Source: Chondrilla cf. caribensis
Taxonomy: Eukaryota; Porifera; Demospongiae; Chondrillida; Chondrillidae
Assembly: GCA_964020155.1 (NCBI GenBank)
Contig: OZ026568.1
Span: 1,504,540-1,568,539 of the forward strand
DNA length: 64,000 nt
Direction: 5' to 3'
The translations under genes and the position numbers were made by a program. Shown here one piece after another: positions 49,901 through 61,400 of the stretch. The notes under the pieces were generated by a model. That model searched no databases. It was given only the letters and a program-made list of their open reading frames with translations, and was not told the DNA's origin. Numbering within the stretch: the first letter of the stretch is position 1; the number at the start of each line of letters is the position of its first letter.

Positions 49901-51199
49901 CAAAAGTTTAGTACCGCGAAAATTTCCGCGCATACGGTATGTCATGTCATGTTCCTATGAGCCTACTACATGTATTAGAGAATGTCTGAATTGAGATCAT
50001 CCATAATAGGAATTAATAGCAGGAATGTTTTTAATTATTTGTATATTGAGATTTTACTTTATTTCTAGTGGAGCAACCAATTAGCCGTACAAAAAAAATA
50101 ATATATAAAAATATTAAATTAGCTAACAGTATTAGCGAATAATTATATTGACATTGTTTTGTCGGTACATCCTCTGAGTGTATGTCCAAGTATGAATAGT
50201 ACCATAGTGTGAGGAAATGTAATTTGTATCCTGGTTGAGGGGTGGATCGAAGTAAAAACTATGAATACATAAGCCATGTAGTAAAGATCAGTGATACAAC
50301 ACAGGCCACCTGATTGTTTTTTATGGTTAGGAGTAATTGAGAACAACTCAGGAAATTACTACACACACATTTCTATTTCTTGATATAATATTGGACTATG
50401 TGCATGGATGCAGTATAAATTGTTCATTATTCACTAAACCAAAACAGAACACTATTACATGTACTCTTGAAAACGTCCCACTTGTTGTATATAATATGTT
50501 ATTCTGTGCAGAAATTTACTACATGGCTTTTAATCAACACCAAGTTTGGAGTCTTTCACTTACTAATTAGCAAATTCATGCAATTATTGCTCTGTTCTGC
50601 GTTGATCTGCATGTTGTACTACAATCACCTGTAGTTAATACATAAAATTATTTATATTGTAATATGCCTAACCTATCCACTTTTTGTTAATTATTGATAT
50701 CATTCACATCCATTTCACCTTTAACATTATTATATTATTATATGTAAACTGGTATATGACGTATGATAATATATTTGTTTGCGTTCATACAGTGCTCCAT
50801 TTAATGTTGATAATATTTTTATGTATATTTATGTTCAGTTGACATTTGCAGTGTGTTCACATGTAGATGGACTGGTATTGTCTGCTGGTGGGGTGGCTCT
50901 ACGCGACTACTTCATCCCAAGGGACAGCTTCATCACAGACAGCTCTCTGATAACATCAAGTGGAAGCTCAGCTGTGATAGCTTGTCGCAGTACTAACAGA
51001 AACCCAATGTGGTCCTACCCTAATGGTACTGCAGTGACCACTGAAGCAACAGTCAATGTCTACCAGGACATTCGTAATAATGGACGGTCCGATCTAATGA
51101 TTGGTGATGTATCCACCTTCACCAATGGTGACTATACCTGCATTGGTACCTTTACTGGTGGAAGTATATCAGCAGAACTAGGATTGTATACTATGAGTG

Positions 51200-51236
<37 letters not shown>

Positions 51237-54200
51237 CGTGCGTGTGTGCGTGCGTGGATGAGTGTGTGTGGATGTGTATGTGCACAGACGAGTTTGTGCA
51301 TGCATCCATGAATACTGTGTACAGTTTAATCACTGTACAATGTGGCAGTTTTGTTACATTTTAATGTATTGATTATCCGTAACATATATAATTCTGTTAG
51401 TATGTTTGTGTGTGTGTGTGTGGGGGGGGGGGGGGGATAATCATAACATGTATTAGAGGAATTTTGTATAGAGTTCTCTATCCTATCCATGATAGTTGAA
51501 CTGCAAAGTGCCATAGTTTACCTATTTTAATTGATGTTCCCATGATTGTTACTTTTCGTGGCTGTTAATGGGCATTTGTCCATGTTGTTGATTAGATGTT
51601 GACAGCAATCTATTAACCTGACCTATTGTCTACTGAGTCCATGCACGTAGGCTTTTATATCCATGTATGTACTCTATGTCCTGCATATACATGTAATATG
51701 CAATAGCAAATAACACTGTACTTTATTTAGTAAGATGAAGGAAGGTTGCAATTGCCTTCAAGCAGTGGAAAAGTTGTGAATACATGACTGATGAAATGTT
51801 AGGTTGAATTGTTTGTTGTGTTGTCTGTGGATGATGAATTGTGTGCAATTGAGCATATACATATACTGTATGTTGATTCCCTGCATGTGCTATTCTGGAC
51901 ATTCTCCCAGCCACCTCACTGGGTACCCCAACCAGCTTGATGTCGGGGACTGTTTCTGCTACTAGTATTGATGTGATGTGGAGTGGAGCTGGCTCTCCAG
52001 TGAACGGGTACTACATCGGTTGGAGGAGGACAGACCTTGGTGACAGTGCTACTGCAGAATATGCACAGGTTACAGGTGCTACAATGCACATGCTGATTAA
52101 CCTGTTTGCTGGTGTAACATATAATATCACTGTATGGTCAACCGATGGTACACGAGTTAGCTCTCCTGTTAGCCGTCAAGTAACAACTACAGAAAGTGGT
52201 GAGTTGTCACTCTGTGTACGCTACGTATGTAGACTGAGTACAACAGAATCACATTCTAGAGCCACATACACACTCACAGGCTCTTGTGCTCCTTGTGAAC
52301 ACTGCCTCAAATCCTTTCTCGTAAGCAAGGAGGTAGAATCTGAACACGTGGTACTATTCTACTGTAACTAACATTAGAACTATCACCAATATCATCCCAC
52401 ATTATCCACATGCACAGTATAGTGTAGACCAATTCCATCCCACATGTCCAGCTCCTACTGCTAGTGTTTAGGTTTATTATTCAAACAATATTCTGTACCT
52501 GTACTGGCTGTGAACACCAGTCCCCTCTCCAGTGTAGTCCAGTATGACAGTGTTATGGATGACGTTACCTGTTCTGTACTTCACATCTCCAGCTCCTACT
52601 GCCCCTCGACTACTGAGAGTAGTAGACTCTTCATCATGTCAGTTGGACTGGCTGCCTCCTGCTCAACCCAATGGTGCTGTGACGTACACTGTACAGTACC
52701 AGACAAGTGGGAGTTTCATGGACTCAACCACTGGTCTCACCACCACTCACCACTCAGCAGTTAATTTACCATCTGGTACTAATGTGACAGTGAGGGTGCA
52801 GGCAGTCAACACTGCTGGGACAAGTACCAGCAATACTGTTGTATTACAAGGTTTGTATGTTTGTATATTGCAAGGTATGCATGGATTTGATTGCATGTAT
52901 ACACATTGTATATCTCTGCCATATCATTGCAAGCTCTTGTATCCTTTTGTGTGAGATGGCTACCTTATGAAGTAATCATGATGGTCTGATCTAATTTCAG
53001 TTGCTTGAAATTGTTCAAATACTGATTTAGTTGGTGCCTGTGTCCAAAACACACACACTATCCCTTGTATGTCCTATATGGGCTTCTTGTCTTACTCTTT
53101 CCTTAGTTCCTGTCCTCCCTCAACCGGTGTCCCCCATGGCTGTACTGACCTCACCAAACACCATCGCTGTGTCCTGGAGTGCTCCTACTGGTGTGGACTG
53201 TCCTACAATAGATGACTACGTCGTTGTCTACAGTGATGGAACTGGTAACATGACAGTCTCTTCTTCTACCTCACCCCTGATGCTACCAAACCTACAACAT
53301 GGCACTACATACTCCTTGTTTGTGGCTGCTCGTAGTGAGGGAGTTCTTGGAGTGTCAGTATCTACAAATCCTCCAAGTATCACTACATTGTTGGCAGGTA
53401 TGTATGTGGACTGTGGTACTGTACATAGGTATGTTTGTGGACATACATTGTACATACATTGTATATGACTGTATAACTAACTCATTTCTCATGTGCATAC
53501 ATGGTTTTTGCACTAACTATTTTCATGATCTGGGTGCCTAGTATAGTAGCATCACACCTGAAGGTTTCCTCAGGGATATGTATGATCATGACCATTCTGT
53601 GTTTACTGCTAGTAGGAACAAGTACATACAGTAGAAAAGTTTCTTTTCATTTGAGTCTTTTGTGCTACAGCTCCAGTCTTTGGTACACCCTCAACAAACT
53701 CCACATCTGTTCAGTTGACCTGGAGTGCAGTAACCCGTGGATCAGTCCAGTCTTACAGGCTAACCATCACTGGGGGAGGAACACAGCAAACAGCTACTGT
53801 GCTTGTCCCTGATGGAGATCATGTGTTCAGTGGTCTCACACCATTCACTGAGTACACTGTAACCATAGCAGCAGTGGACACCATGAATAGAGAGGGGGTG
53901 ACGTCTACCAGGACAGTGACTACAGCCAAGTCAGGTATGAATTAATAAAGAGTATGTGTAGTTTTGCCAATAAATGTCACTCTCATCAATCCTGTACTGC
54001 ACAGTACAACTTACCACCCTCACTTATTGTGGTCACTGGGTCCAGTTGAGTTAATGAATGTGTAATACTGTATGTACGTATAAGCAGATATAAGCAGGTA
54101 TGGTGTAATCATGGAATCATTGATTGCCTAGTTTCTCTCCAGACTATCCCACAATGATGTAAACGTTAGTACATGGCTTGGTTCATATCTCTGTAACCAC

Positions 54201-56056
54201 CAGCCAAAGTGTCTTGAGTGTGCATCTGTGCTGTCACTGTTGATGAAACATCTTGTGATTGATGTGCACTTGTGTGTGGTATTGTTTTTAAAGTCTGATG
54301 AGTGTCTGGCCCATCTCAGAGTGTTTTGTTTGATCAGATCTAGGACCAGTAGCTGTTGTCAACACACCACAAGCTGTGACCAGTACAAGTGTAATGGTTT
54401 CATGGTCACCAGCTGACAATCCTACAGTCACAGGATATCAACTAACTGTAGTGATCCTAGGAGCCACTGACAATACTACCCACTCTGTTGTCGTTGTTGG
54501 TGGAACATCTACCACAACTACCACCTTAACTTCTTTAGGTAAGTGACAGTATATTATATTAGTCAAACCACGTCTATAGTGTGTTGATTCCATGTTTCAT
54601 TGCATGTACCAATTTATTAACCAAAGTGTTTGTAATTGATTGCATAACTTTGAATGTTTTCAATACCTAGTGTAGGTAGCTCTCCTATGAAAGTTTACAA
54701 CTAAACTATGTTGATATTTCTGACTCAATAGCTTTGCACCCCATGCAATTGTGATTATTATTTAAATGCCAAGTGTACCATAAATTTGCAAATGGTCATG
54801 CAAGGCTTCGTGTGTTTTACGTATTTTAAAATTTATATGTACGCGGTATCTGCTTAATTCAAGTGTGAGCGAGGTGCATGATTCCGTTGTATTCATGGCT
54901 TCCTTTTGTAAGGGGAGTCAAGGTTGTCTATGTTCTTAAACACATTTATAATATGCTATTATTATCTCATGGTTGTTAGTTCCTGGTGTACCATACTTTG
55001 TGGAGGTACGGGTGGTCACAAGTATGAGTGAACTGGGACTTCCCAGAGCATCCAGTGTGTTCTTCTCACAGGAAACAGGTCAGGAGTTATCTGTTCTCAT
55101 GAAATACCTTGTAATCCATTGTAGTCCACTGTCACTCAATTGTCATAAATTGAATATTCTGCCACACAGATGCTGACCCAGATGTACAGGTGACTGATTT
55201 AAATTATGATATGGACAGCAATAGGTTGTCATGGACACCCATAACTCTATTTGAAGCCCGCCACTTCTTCAACTACTCCATCATTGCTACCCCTAGCAGC
55301 AGCCATATTCAGAAGAGACAGAATTCATCTGCAATGTTTGTCCCGTACTCAAAATGCGGTGATTTTTGCTATGTTCAACTGACTTTGTCTCCCAACACCA
55401 ACTATTTAGTGACAGTGGCAATCACCAGGAGCACAAATGTTGGAATCCCTGGTAATGACCACCTCATGTCATGTGACATTGTTTAATTATGCTTCTATTT
55501 TTATTATTGTTATGCTCTTTTATAGTTGCTGTAATAACGAACTTTGGACCTACAACTCCAAATAGTAATGTTAGTATGTGGCATATGTTGCACCAACGAA
55601 GGCACTCCACTATAGTTTGAACATATGTAACATGTAATGAAGTATGCACATGTATTTGTATGCAATTTGTAGAAGCCCTTGTGCACACATCACCATACAG
55701 ATGTACGAGCCACATATGCATGTACACTCAACACATTTGAACATGACTATTTCACGCAATCAATATTACACAAATCCTATACAATAATCATACATAAAAT
55801 TGTGTTATTTCCACAGACTGAGTGCTCATGTGTGCTAACTGGTGTCATCAGTGGAATAGTGACTGGAGTTGTAGTGGCTGTACTCACTGGTTCTGTGATG
55901 GCCATTTTGATGTATGTCATAGTCAAGCGTGTTAGGACTTCTACCACTAAGACTCAGGGGGAAGTGGTCTATGAAGACCCAACATGCACCAAAGGAGAAG
56001 TAGAGAATATTGAGTTGTCATCGAATCCTACTTATGTATCTACGGATACCAAGTAA
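43868..56056 (+). CDS. Unit 4: intact Ig/FN3 type I receptor gene with six FN3 domains
   Basis: Exons: 43868-43931, 44604-44630, 48916-49182, 50852-51199, 51911-52198, 52593-52850, 53107-53397, 53671-53934, 54338-54538, 54980-55078, 55170-55451, 55526-55569 and 55817-56056. Sum 2673 nt, 890 residues, no stop. Signal peptide, two Ig, six FN3, membrane helix, tail. The FN3-3 exon is a chimera: 3a at its 5' half and 3b at its 3' end. Intron 2 was invaded by several MITEs and a Gypsy-like element, replacing part of the original intron. The tail has lost one tyrosine and the YxxM motif. Confidence 0.87.
43932..44603 (+). other. Unit 4 intron 1
   Basis: 672 bp with no insertion. It is the uninterrupted counterpart of the unit 2 and unit 3 introns that carry the LINE and the pogo-like element. 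Confidence 0.6.
44604..44630 (+). CDS. Unit 4 exon 2: signal-peptide micro-exon
   Basis: 27 nt, phase 1-1. LPVLGQQE (first residue after the shared glycine L, then P for S). Confidence 0.82.
44856..45441 (+). mobile_element. MITE-like element X, copy 1
   Basis: Begins with a hairpin (taggggctgcc gca ggcagccccta, 44856-44880) and ends near gaattacttgtt; a second ggcagcccc lies near the right end. Unit 5 shows the uninterrupted intron (gtacccctttttgttctatag). Contains the core with atggccgatttcgaa at 45266 and a nested element at 44935-45183. Confidence 0.8.
44935..45183. mobile_element. 249-bp TA-flanked MITE nested in element X copy 1
   Basis: Inverted ends cagtggcggccaaaagttac / gtaacttttgaccgccactg, flanked by TA. 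Confidence 0.9.
45475..45627 (-). repeat. Truncated 3' LTR
   Basis: Matches the end of the LTR at 47729-48001 (cactcatacactagactgta and onward) and ends tactaca next to the polypurine tract. Confidence 0.8.
45623..46198 (-). pseudogene. Integrase C-terminal part (Gypsy-like)
   Basis: 191 codons. Contains FLFHYRGTPHSTIGTSPTQL and a C-terminal region typical of Ty3/Gypsy integrases, in a different frame from the integrase core just upstream. Confidence 0.82.
46195..46467 (-). pseudogene. Integrase core fragment (Gypsy-like)
   Basis: 90 codons with the core pattern VVDAHSKWLE, SDNGTAF and APYHPASNG. The frame breaks before the end of the core. Confidence 0.85.
46458..47318 (-). pseudogene. RNase H and integrase zinc-binding fragment (Gypsy-like)
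   Basis: 286 codons. RNase H part (YSDHKPLQHIF, HGNADLLSRLPL) followed by the HHCC region (LHEGHSGISRMKG, CEQCN). Confidence 0.87.
47324..47689 (-). pseudogene. Reverse transcriptase C-terminal fragment (Gypsy-like)
   Basis: 121 codons. KCAFMLPSVEYLGHTISAEG and LRSFLGLLNYYSRFLP are typical of the Ty3/Gypsy thumb region. The catalytic part is missing upstream. Confidence 0.87.
47729..48001 (-). repeat. 5' LTR, 273 bp
   Basis: Plus-strand ends tgtagtagttac ... agttactaca form the TG...CA terminal repeat. It matches the truncated LTR at 45475-45627. Confidence 0.83.
48021..48520 (+). mobile_element. MITE-like element X, copy 2
   Basis: Same family as 44856-45441 but with half of the 5' hairpin missing. 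Core with atggccgatttcgaa at 48349, right end gaattacttgtt. Carries a different nested MITE at 48080-48254. Confidence 0.8.
48080..48254. mobile_element. 175-bp TA-flanked MITE nested in element X copy 2
   Basis: Inverted ends cagtggaacctctctataaa / taatagagaggttccactg, flanked by TA. Tigger/pogo-like ends. Confidence 0.9.
48916..49182 (+). CDS. Unit 4 exon 3: Ig domain 1
   Basis: 267 nt, phase 1-1. VEQGKSIVLVCRVVGV, YSWTCKGEACEG, GGTFTCRVTG. Confidence 0.88.
49335..49937. mobile_element. MITE with ccgtatgcgcgg ends
   Basis: About 600 bp with inverted ends ccgtatgcgcggatattttt / aaaatttccgcgcatacgg. An apparent nested insertion lies at about 49373-49467, ending in taacctaacctaa. Unit 3 lacks it at the homologous site. 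Confidence 0.82.
49938..50851 (+). other. Unit 4 intron 3, remainder
   Basis: Collinear with the unit 3 intron; no gene or element seen. Confidence 0.55.
50852..51199 (+). CDS. Unit 4 exon 4: Ig domain 2
   Basis: 348 nt, phase 1-1. SSAVIACRST, MWSYPNGTAV, FTNGDYTCIGTF. An in-frame alternative acceptor lies at 50867. Confidence 0.85.
51204..51436 (+). repeat. TG repeat and poly-G run in unit 4 intron 4
   Basis: TG/CG dinucleotides directly after the donor (51204-51252), then a TG tract ending in a 15-base G run at 51422-51436. The G run could be a length-unstable or misassembled site. Confidence 0.8.
51437..51910 (+). other. Unit 4 intron 4, remainder
   Basis: Collinear with unit 3; nothing recognised. 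Contains the empty site of the unit 2 hAT-like MITE near 51866. Confidence 0.55.
51911..52198 (+). CDS. Unit 4 exon 5: FN3-1 domain
   Basis: 288 nt, phase 1-1. SIDVMWSGAGSPVNGYYIGW and VTYNITVWSTDG. Confidence 0.87.
52593..52850 (+). CDS. Unit 4 exon 6: FN3-2 domain
   Basis: 258 nt, phase 1-1. Near-identical to the other four copies; TNVTVRVQAVNTAG in the last strand. Confidence 0.88.
53107..53397 (+). CDS. Unit 4 exon 7: FN3-3 domain, 3a/3b chimera
   Basis: 291 nt, phase 1-1. Starts like 3a (VPVLPQPVSPM, VDCPTIDDYVV) but ends like 3b (PSITTLLA). The switch lies near 53215-53235. Confidence 0.86.
53671..53934 (+). CDS. Unit 4 exon 8: FN3-4 domain
   Basis: 264 nt, phase 1-1. VQLTWSAVTRGSVQSYRLTI. 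Confidence 0.87.
53935..54337 (+). other. Unit 4 intron before FN3-5
   Basis: About 400 bp; lacks the TG microsatellite found at this place in units 1-3. Confidence 0.6.
54338..54538 (+). CDS. Unit 4 exon 9: FN3-5 first half
   Basis: 201 nt, phase 1-1. Three codons shorter than its paralogues (DNPTVTGYQ against DNPVNGTVTGYQ). Confidence 0.84.
54539..54979 (+). other. Unit 4 intron inside FN3-5
   Basis: About 440 bp, homologous to the unit 2 and 3 introns; nothing else seen. Confidence 0.55.
54980..55078 (+). CDS. Unit 4 exon 10: FN3-5 second half
   Basis: 99 nt, phase 1-1. VPGVPYFVEVRVVTSMSELG. Confidence 0.83.
55170..55451 (+). CDS. Unit 4 exon 11: FN3-6 domain
   Basis: 282 nt, phase 1-1. 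RLSWTPITLFEARHFFNYSI; the cysteine pair is KCGDFC. Confidence 0.86.
55526..55569 (+). CDS. Unit 4 exon 12: juxtamembrane mini-exon
   Basis: 44 nt, tandem donor gttagtatgt. Using the second donor gives an immediate stop in the next exon. Confidence 0.75.
55817..56056 (+). CDS. Unit 4 exon 13: membrane helix and tail
   Basis: 80 codons including stop; the helix starts at 55841. Tail: VVYEDPTC (second tyrosine lost) and NPTYVSTD (NPxY kept, YxxM lost). Confidence 0.88.
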   Translation, partial: TECSCVLTGVISGIVTGVVVAVLTGSVMAILMYVIVKRVRTSTTKTQGEVVYEDPTCTKGEVENIELSSNPTYVSTDTK

Positions 56057-56077
56057 TTTGTATAAACTTGAAGCTGG

Positions 56078-56083
56078 AATAAA
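56078..56083 (+). promoter_or_regulatory. Polyadenylation signal, unit 4
   Basis: AATAAA about 20 bp after the stop codon. Confidence 0.65.
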
Positions 56084-56435
56084 ATATAAATTAGAAATTT
56101 TGAGTCTTTTAAATAGGTAGTAGTTATTTTATTCCTTATTTCTTATAGCTATTCTGCTATAGTAATTCAGACTCTGTATTATTAATTTTTGTATGGTTTG
56201 TATGAATAATATTATCACTCTACGTTTAATTATTGATATCTTAGAATGGTAATGAAATAATATAATATAATGTATTATTTCATTATATTTATTAGGATCA
56301 TTACTGCTGTATATTCTAATTACACACATATATTTATATATATATATATTATATACATAATTAATACGGCATTTTATGTACTTGGTCATAGTACACTAGC
56401 TCCACTCCACACTATTGCATCTCAGCTAGCACTAT

Positions 56436-56660
56436 GGCATCATCAGTGCAATGGTGAATGCCATCATAGTAGCTGGGTCCACATGTTCTTTGATGTCCAT
56501 TTGATGTTTTCTATAGCAAGACATGTACTTGGACCCAAAGCTGCTAACACCAAGGATGCAGAGTGAGTGGTCCATGAAGAGCCATCAACATATGTCAGGA
56601 CAGATATACTGAATATTGAGCTGTCTGGATTCAGGTTCAGCTTATGAAGTGAATATGAAG
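56436..56660 (+). pseudogene. Decayed tail exon after unit 4
   Basis: Third copy of the degenerate relic at the same relative position as 24660 and 41768. Confidence 0.7.
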
Positions 56661-56892
56661 TGATTAGTACTTAATGAGAAAGATCCAACAACTGTACAAT
56701 AATCTGATTTCTTACATTCCTCTATATAACATGCATCTGCTCTGTATCATGATGGTAATTCAGATAATTGAATGTATAAGTGACACGACAGACCATTGAA
56801 AATATGGAAAAGTGAATATGTATTGGCAAACCACACTGGTATCAAAATTAATAGAAAACGGTTCCATCAACCATCCTGGGCATTATCAACAT

Positions 56893-56982
56893 GGCTTAGT
56901 CAAGCATGTTAGGATTTCTACCTCTAAGACTCTGAATCCTCAGGAAGAGGTCTATGAACAGTATAATTTGAATTATTGAGTT
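56893..56982 (+). pseudogene. Fragment of the 5010-type tail exon
   Basis: Matches the cytoplasmic part of the relic at 5010-5145 (gtcaagcatgttaggatttc, gaggtctatgaacagtataa). The membrane part is missing. Confidence 0.65.
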
Positions 56983-58432
56983 TGGTAGTATTAGTTATTT
57001 ACTACTTATTTCTTGTTAAAATAATTCAGACTGAGTATAAATTTGTTTGTATGAATATTACTTCATATTTTAATTGATATCTTAGAATGAAAAGGAAATA
57101 TTTATTATTAATCGGTATTATTATTTTTATTAGGAACTGTATATGTATATATAATAATTATACTGCCATACTTACTATTGATCGTGATGACAGGGACAAT
57201 TGCAATTAAAAGATCGAAGGCAGTCTACTTCTCTTAACCTGTATCTAAGATGTAATTTAGTTTGCTTTACTTAAAGGTACGTTTTTGTTTCCAATCCTAT
57301 TCCTTGCACCACCTGTTGAATATTAAGTGACCTAGATCTATGTCACTTGATATTCAATGCCACTGCAACAGATATCTAGATTGCAAGTGTCCACAAAATC
57401 GGTCCTAACACTACATGTATCACATACGTATGAAGCTACCTACAACAATGAAACGAGAATCAGTAAGTGTTTTAGACCATGTAAACAGCAGGTTTAAAAC
57501 GCAAAGTCAATATAAACTTATTCCATTTTATGTATCTTAAAATAAAATGCATAGTTAAGAAATTACAAATCTAAGACAAAAAGACTAATAATAATAGGTT
57601 TGAATGTAAGTATATACCAGCCCAACACATCAGTGAATATGTAGTAATACATGTCTCTTGTGTGGTGTGATCATGATAGGTATTTCAATCATAGTACTAG
57701 ATACACGCATTTTACATATTATATTAAATATAATATTAGTGTGTGCATATTCTGAAATGGTCATTATTTTTAAAAGTATAGGAGAAAAAGCGCCAAGTAC
57801 CTTCTTGCATTGCTCATGCAAGGGAAAAAGGGCAGTATCAACCTCAACAATATTTCAGTCAGACCTAGCTGCGGATATGAACTAATAATTTATGAAGCAA
57901 TTTCCATCTCCATGCATGCTTTGTAACCCCATTTATTCAAGATGATGCTATGGGATCAAATTCTGGTCCAAGCACCATACTCAATGTATGGGAGAGGATA
58001 TATAGGAGGAAGAAAACACTAACCACTGTCTTGCATAGCTAATAGGAGAGGGGGTGTGTTGACCTGATATTCTAACTGAACCTAATTGTGGATGTAATAT
58101 AACTCATTAAGCAATTTTAATCTCCGTACATGACCCATAACTCTATTGATAGTCCAAGGTTCTCAAAACACCTTGGGAGGCTGCATGTACTTGTTAGTGT
58201 CTATGGTTCTAAAGGGCCAAATTCTGATCATATTACCACAGACACAAACAAGTACACATGGCCAAAAATGCATTTAAACGTTACTACATGTAGATACAAT
58301 ATTAACACCGGGTATTTTTACCTATAATCTATATTAGCATTGTTACACGTGGGATACATCTCAAGACTAAAATGTCGCCCAAAGGGGAAGGTTTGCTTCA
58401 GTGGTTGTTCTTCTTCGTTCAATGTGACAGTG
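56983..58432 (+). other. Intergenic region between units 4 and 5
   Basis: Homologous to 5146-7660 but without the MITE at 5741-6286. No gene seen. Confidence 0.6.
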
Positions 58433-58496
58433 ATGAAGTGTCTACTGAAACTTGCATTGACTATAGTTTTATTTGCAGTGGTATTCACCCTCACTG
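58433..58496 (+). CDS. Unit 5 exon 1A: signal peptide
   Basis: 64 nt, ATG at 58433, donor g|gtgagt. MKCLLKLALTIVLFAVVF, the most divergent leader of the array. Confidence 0.8.
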
Positions 58497-61400
58497 GTGA
58501 GTCCATTGCGTCTATTTTGTCCCATAACAGTGCATTTAGTGCGAACACTCCTTCAAAGGTTCAGCAATACAATTGTTCTAATTTGTGAGTATTGGACAGC
58601 TCCATTATCAGAAGATACTATATACTGTCTATTCTAATTGTTATTACGCACGTACATATGCTGTACTGGTGTGACTGTGGAACTTCCTAACCAAGAAGTG
58701 ACGAAACTAGTTGCGATCTTGTGTTTTGTGTTTACTTGTCTACATTTGGTGTGTCATATAACTTGATATAACCTACACAGCTCGCCTTACCTCAGTTGGA
58801 AATGTATTAATTTAACCTATCGAACGATAAATTTGGGTGACTTGGCACTACTGGCACTGAGCTATAGATCCAAGAATGCTTGACAACGTTATCTTCTTGG
58901 ATTGCATGGTTGGTCTATGTATATATGTATATTCAAGACAATGACTACTGTAGCTAACAACAAACATGTCTAAAGGTGTCTTTTCCTAATTATCCAGCAT
59001 TCCAATAATTGCTCCCATCTATATAAGGTCCTTTGGCTATTTATTTTATGTTCTGACCTTGAATTTTAGTTTCATTTTCATTGTCAGTACTTAACACAGC
59101 TTGTTCATTGTGCTGTGTGTCACACTGGTGGTCATCCCATTATTCATTGAGCTCTCACTGTCTCTGTAGGTCTCTCAGTACTGGGTCAGCAGGAAGGTGA
59201 GCTGAGCTGGATGGAATTGTGTTAAAAACAGAGCGGAATGTGTCTATTGCATGTTATTTGTAGTGAGACAACATCATGCAAACAACTAATCAACACTGTA
59301 GTAGTGAATTATGAGAGTATAGTCCAATCCAATAACTTGTAGTATCAATCTATTATCAGTAGTCACCAAGTCATGATGAATTCATAAGGAAAGTATCCAT
59401 TGTTGTGTATCCCTTTTAGTTTCATAGCAATGTATATACCATGCAGGCATATTATGGATGACATGGCGTATTGTGAGATGCCTGAGTAATTATATTGGAG
59501 TTAATCACCTTAATCACTCAGTATGTACTCACTCAATTACTACTCTCATCATATCACTGTATTAATTTCACTAACTCACTGTTCTCAATAAATTTATTCC
59601 TATGTACTATATTTGGTCAATAGCTTTGTTCAGTATATTTTATATGTATTCAGTTTACTACTATACTCTGTAACAATGCAGTCAACTTACAGGTGTAAAT
59701 TTTTTGGGTATACCCAAAGCTATGGAAATATTCTCACAACGGTATATTGCTTCAATTTCAATGTTATCATCATTTGTGCATGTGTTTTGAGAAAATTTTC
59801 ATCAAAAAGGCACTCAATTTACAAAAACGTTCAAACAGCTGCAGTAAACATCTTCAACAGTTTGACATACAGACTTGAGAGAATACAAGTCATGCAATTT
59901 AGCAATGACATTCATGTTTCCGACATTGGTTGTGAGAAATATGAATCTTTTTTCTCATGTTTTACACAAACAGTACACACATGCAACCTCCTGAGAATGT
60001 GTTTTAACGTTACTACAAGTGGGTGCTATATTGACACCGGATATTTTGACCCGGAGTCCTTGTTAGCATGGTTATATACACGCAGGATACGTCTCACGAC
60101 TATGAATATAGTTAAAACGTCACCCAGAGGGAAGGCTTGCTTCGGTGGTGGTTCTTCTTCGTTCGATGTTACAGTGATGAAGCGTCTACTGAAACTTGAA
60201 TTGACTCTAGCTTTATTTGTGGTGGTATTCACCTTCACTGGTGAGTCAATTACGTCTAGTCTGTCCCAAAACAGTGCATTTAGTGCGAACATTCCGGCTT
60301 CAAAGGTTCAGTGATACAATCGTTTCGATTTGTCAGCATTGAACAGCTTCGTTATCAGGAGATACTGTCATACTGTGTATTCTGATTGTTTTTATGTACA
60401 TACACATATAATGCTGTTATATATAGCGTGTGGAACTTCTTAACCAAGAAGTGACGAGATTTGCCGCGATCTCGTGTTTTGTGTGTACTTGTCTTTCGTT
60501 CAGTGTGTCATATATAGGCCTATGACCTACACAGCTCGCCCTACCCCAGTTGAAAATGTATTAATTTTCCTAATCAAACGATAAATTTGGGTGACTTGGC
60601 ACTACGGGCACTGGGCTACCGATCCAAGTTTATGACATCGTTATCTCCTTGGATTGCATGGTTGGTCAATATATCTTCAAGACAGTGACTGCAGTAGCTA
60701 ACAACAAACAAGTCTAAAGGTGCCCGTTTCTATAATCCAGCATTCCTATTGCTTCCATCTATCCTTAGGCTATTTATTTTATGTATTGGCTGTGGATTTT
60801 ATAGTTCATATTCATCGACAGCCCTCAACATTGAATTTGTCTATTGTGTTGTGTCTGTCACACTGGTGGTTATCCCATATTCATTGACCTCTCAATGTCT
60901 CTGCAGGTCTCTCAGTACTGGGTCAGCAGGAAGGTGAGCTGAACTGAATGGAATTGTGGTGAAAACAGCAGAATATGTCTTATTCAGTTGTAGTGAGACT
61001 ATATCAAACAACTAATTAATATTGTAGCTGTGAACTATGAGGGTAGTCCAATCCAATAAATTGTAGGATCAACCTATTATACCTGAATCAGAAGTCACCC
61101 AGTCATGATGAATTCATGAGGAAAGTATCCATTGTTGTGTACCCCTTTTTGTTCTATAGCAATGTATGTACGTATCATGCAGGCATATTATGGATGACAT
61201 GATGTATTGTGAGATGCCTGGGTAAATGGAAGTTAATGACCTTGATCACTCAGTATGTACTCAGTGTATTACTGTATTAATTCAGTTAATCAAACAACTA
61301 ATTAACACTGTAGCCCTCAATAAATTTATTTCAGCAATATTATGTCAATTGCTGCATGTGCTGTGTATAATACTGCATATCTGTATTCGATATACTACTA

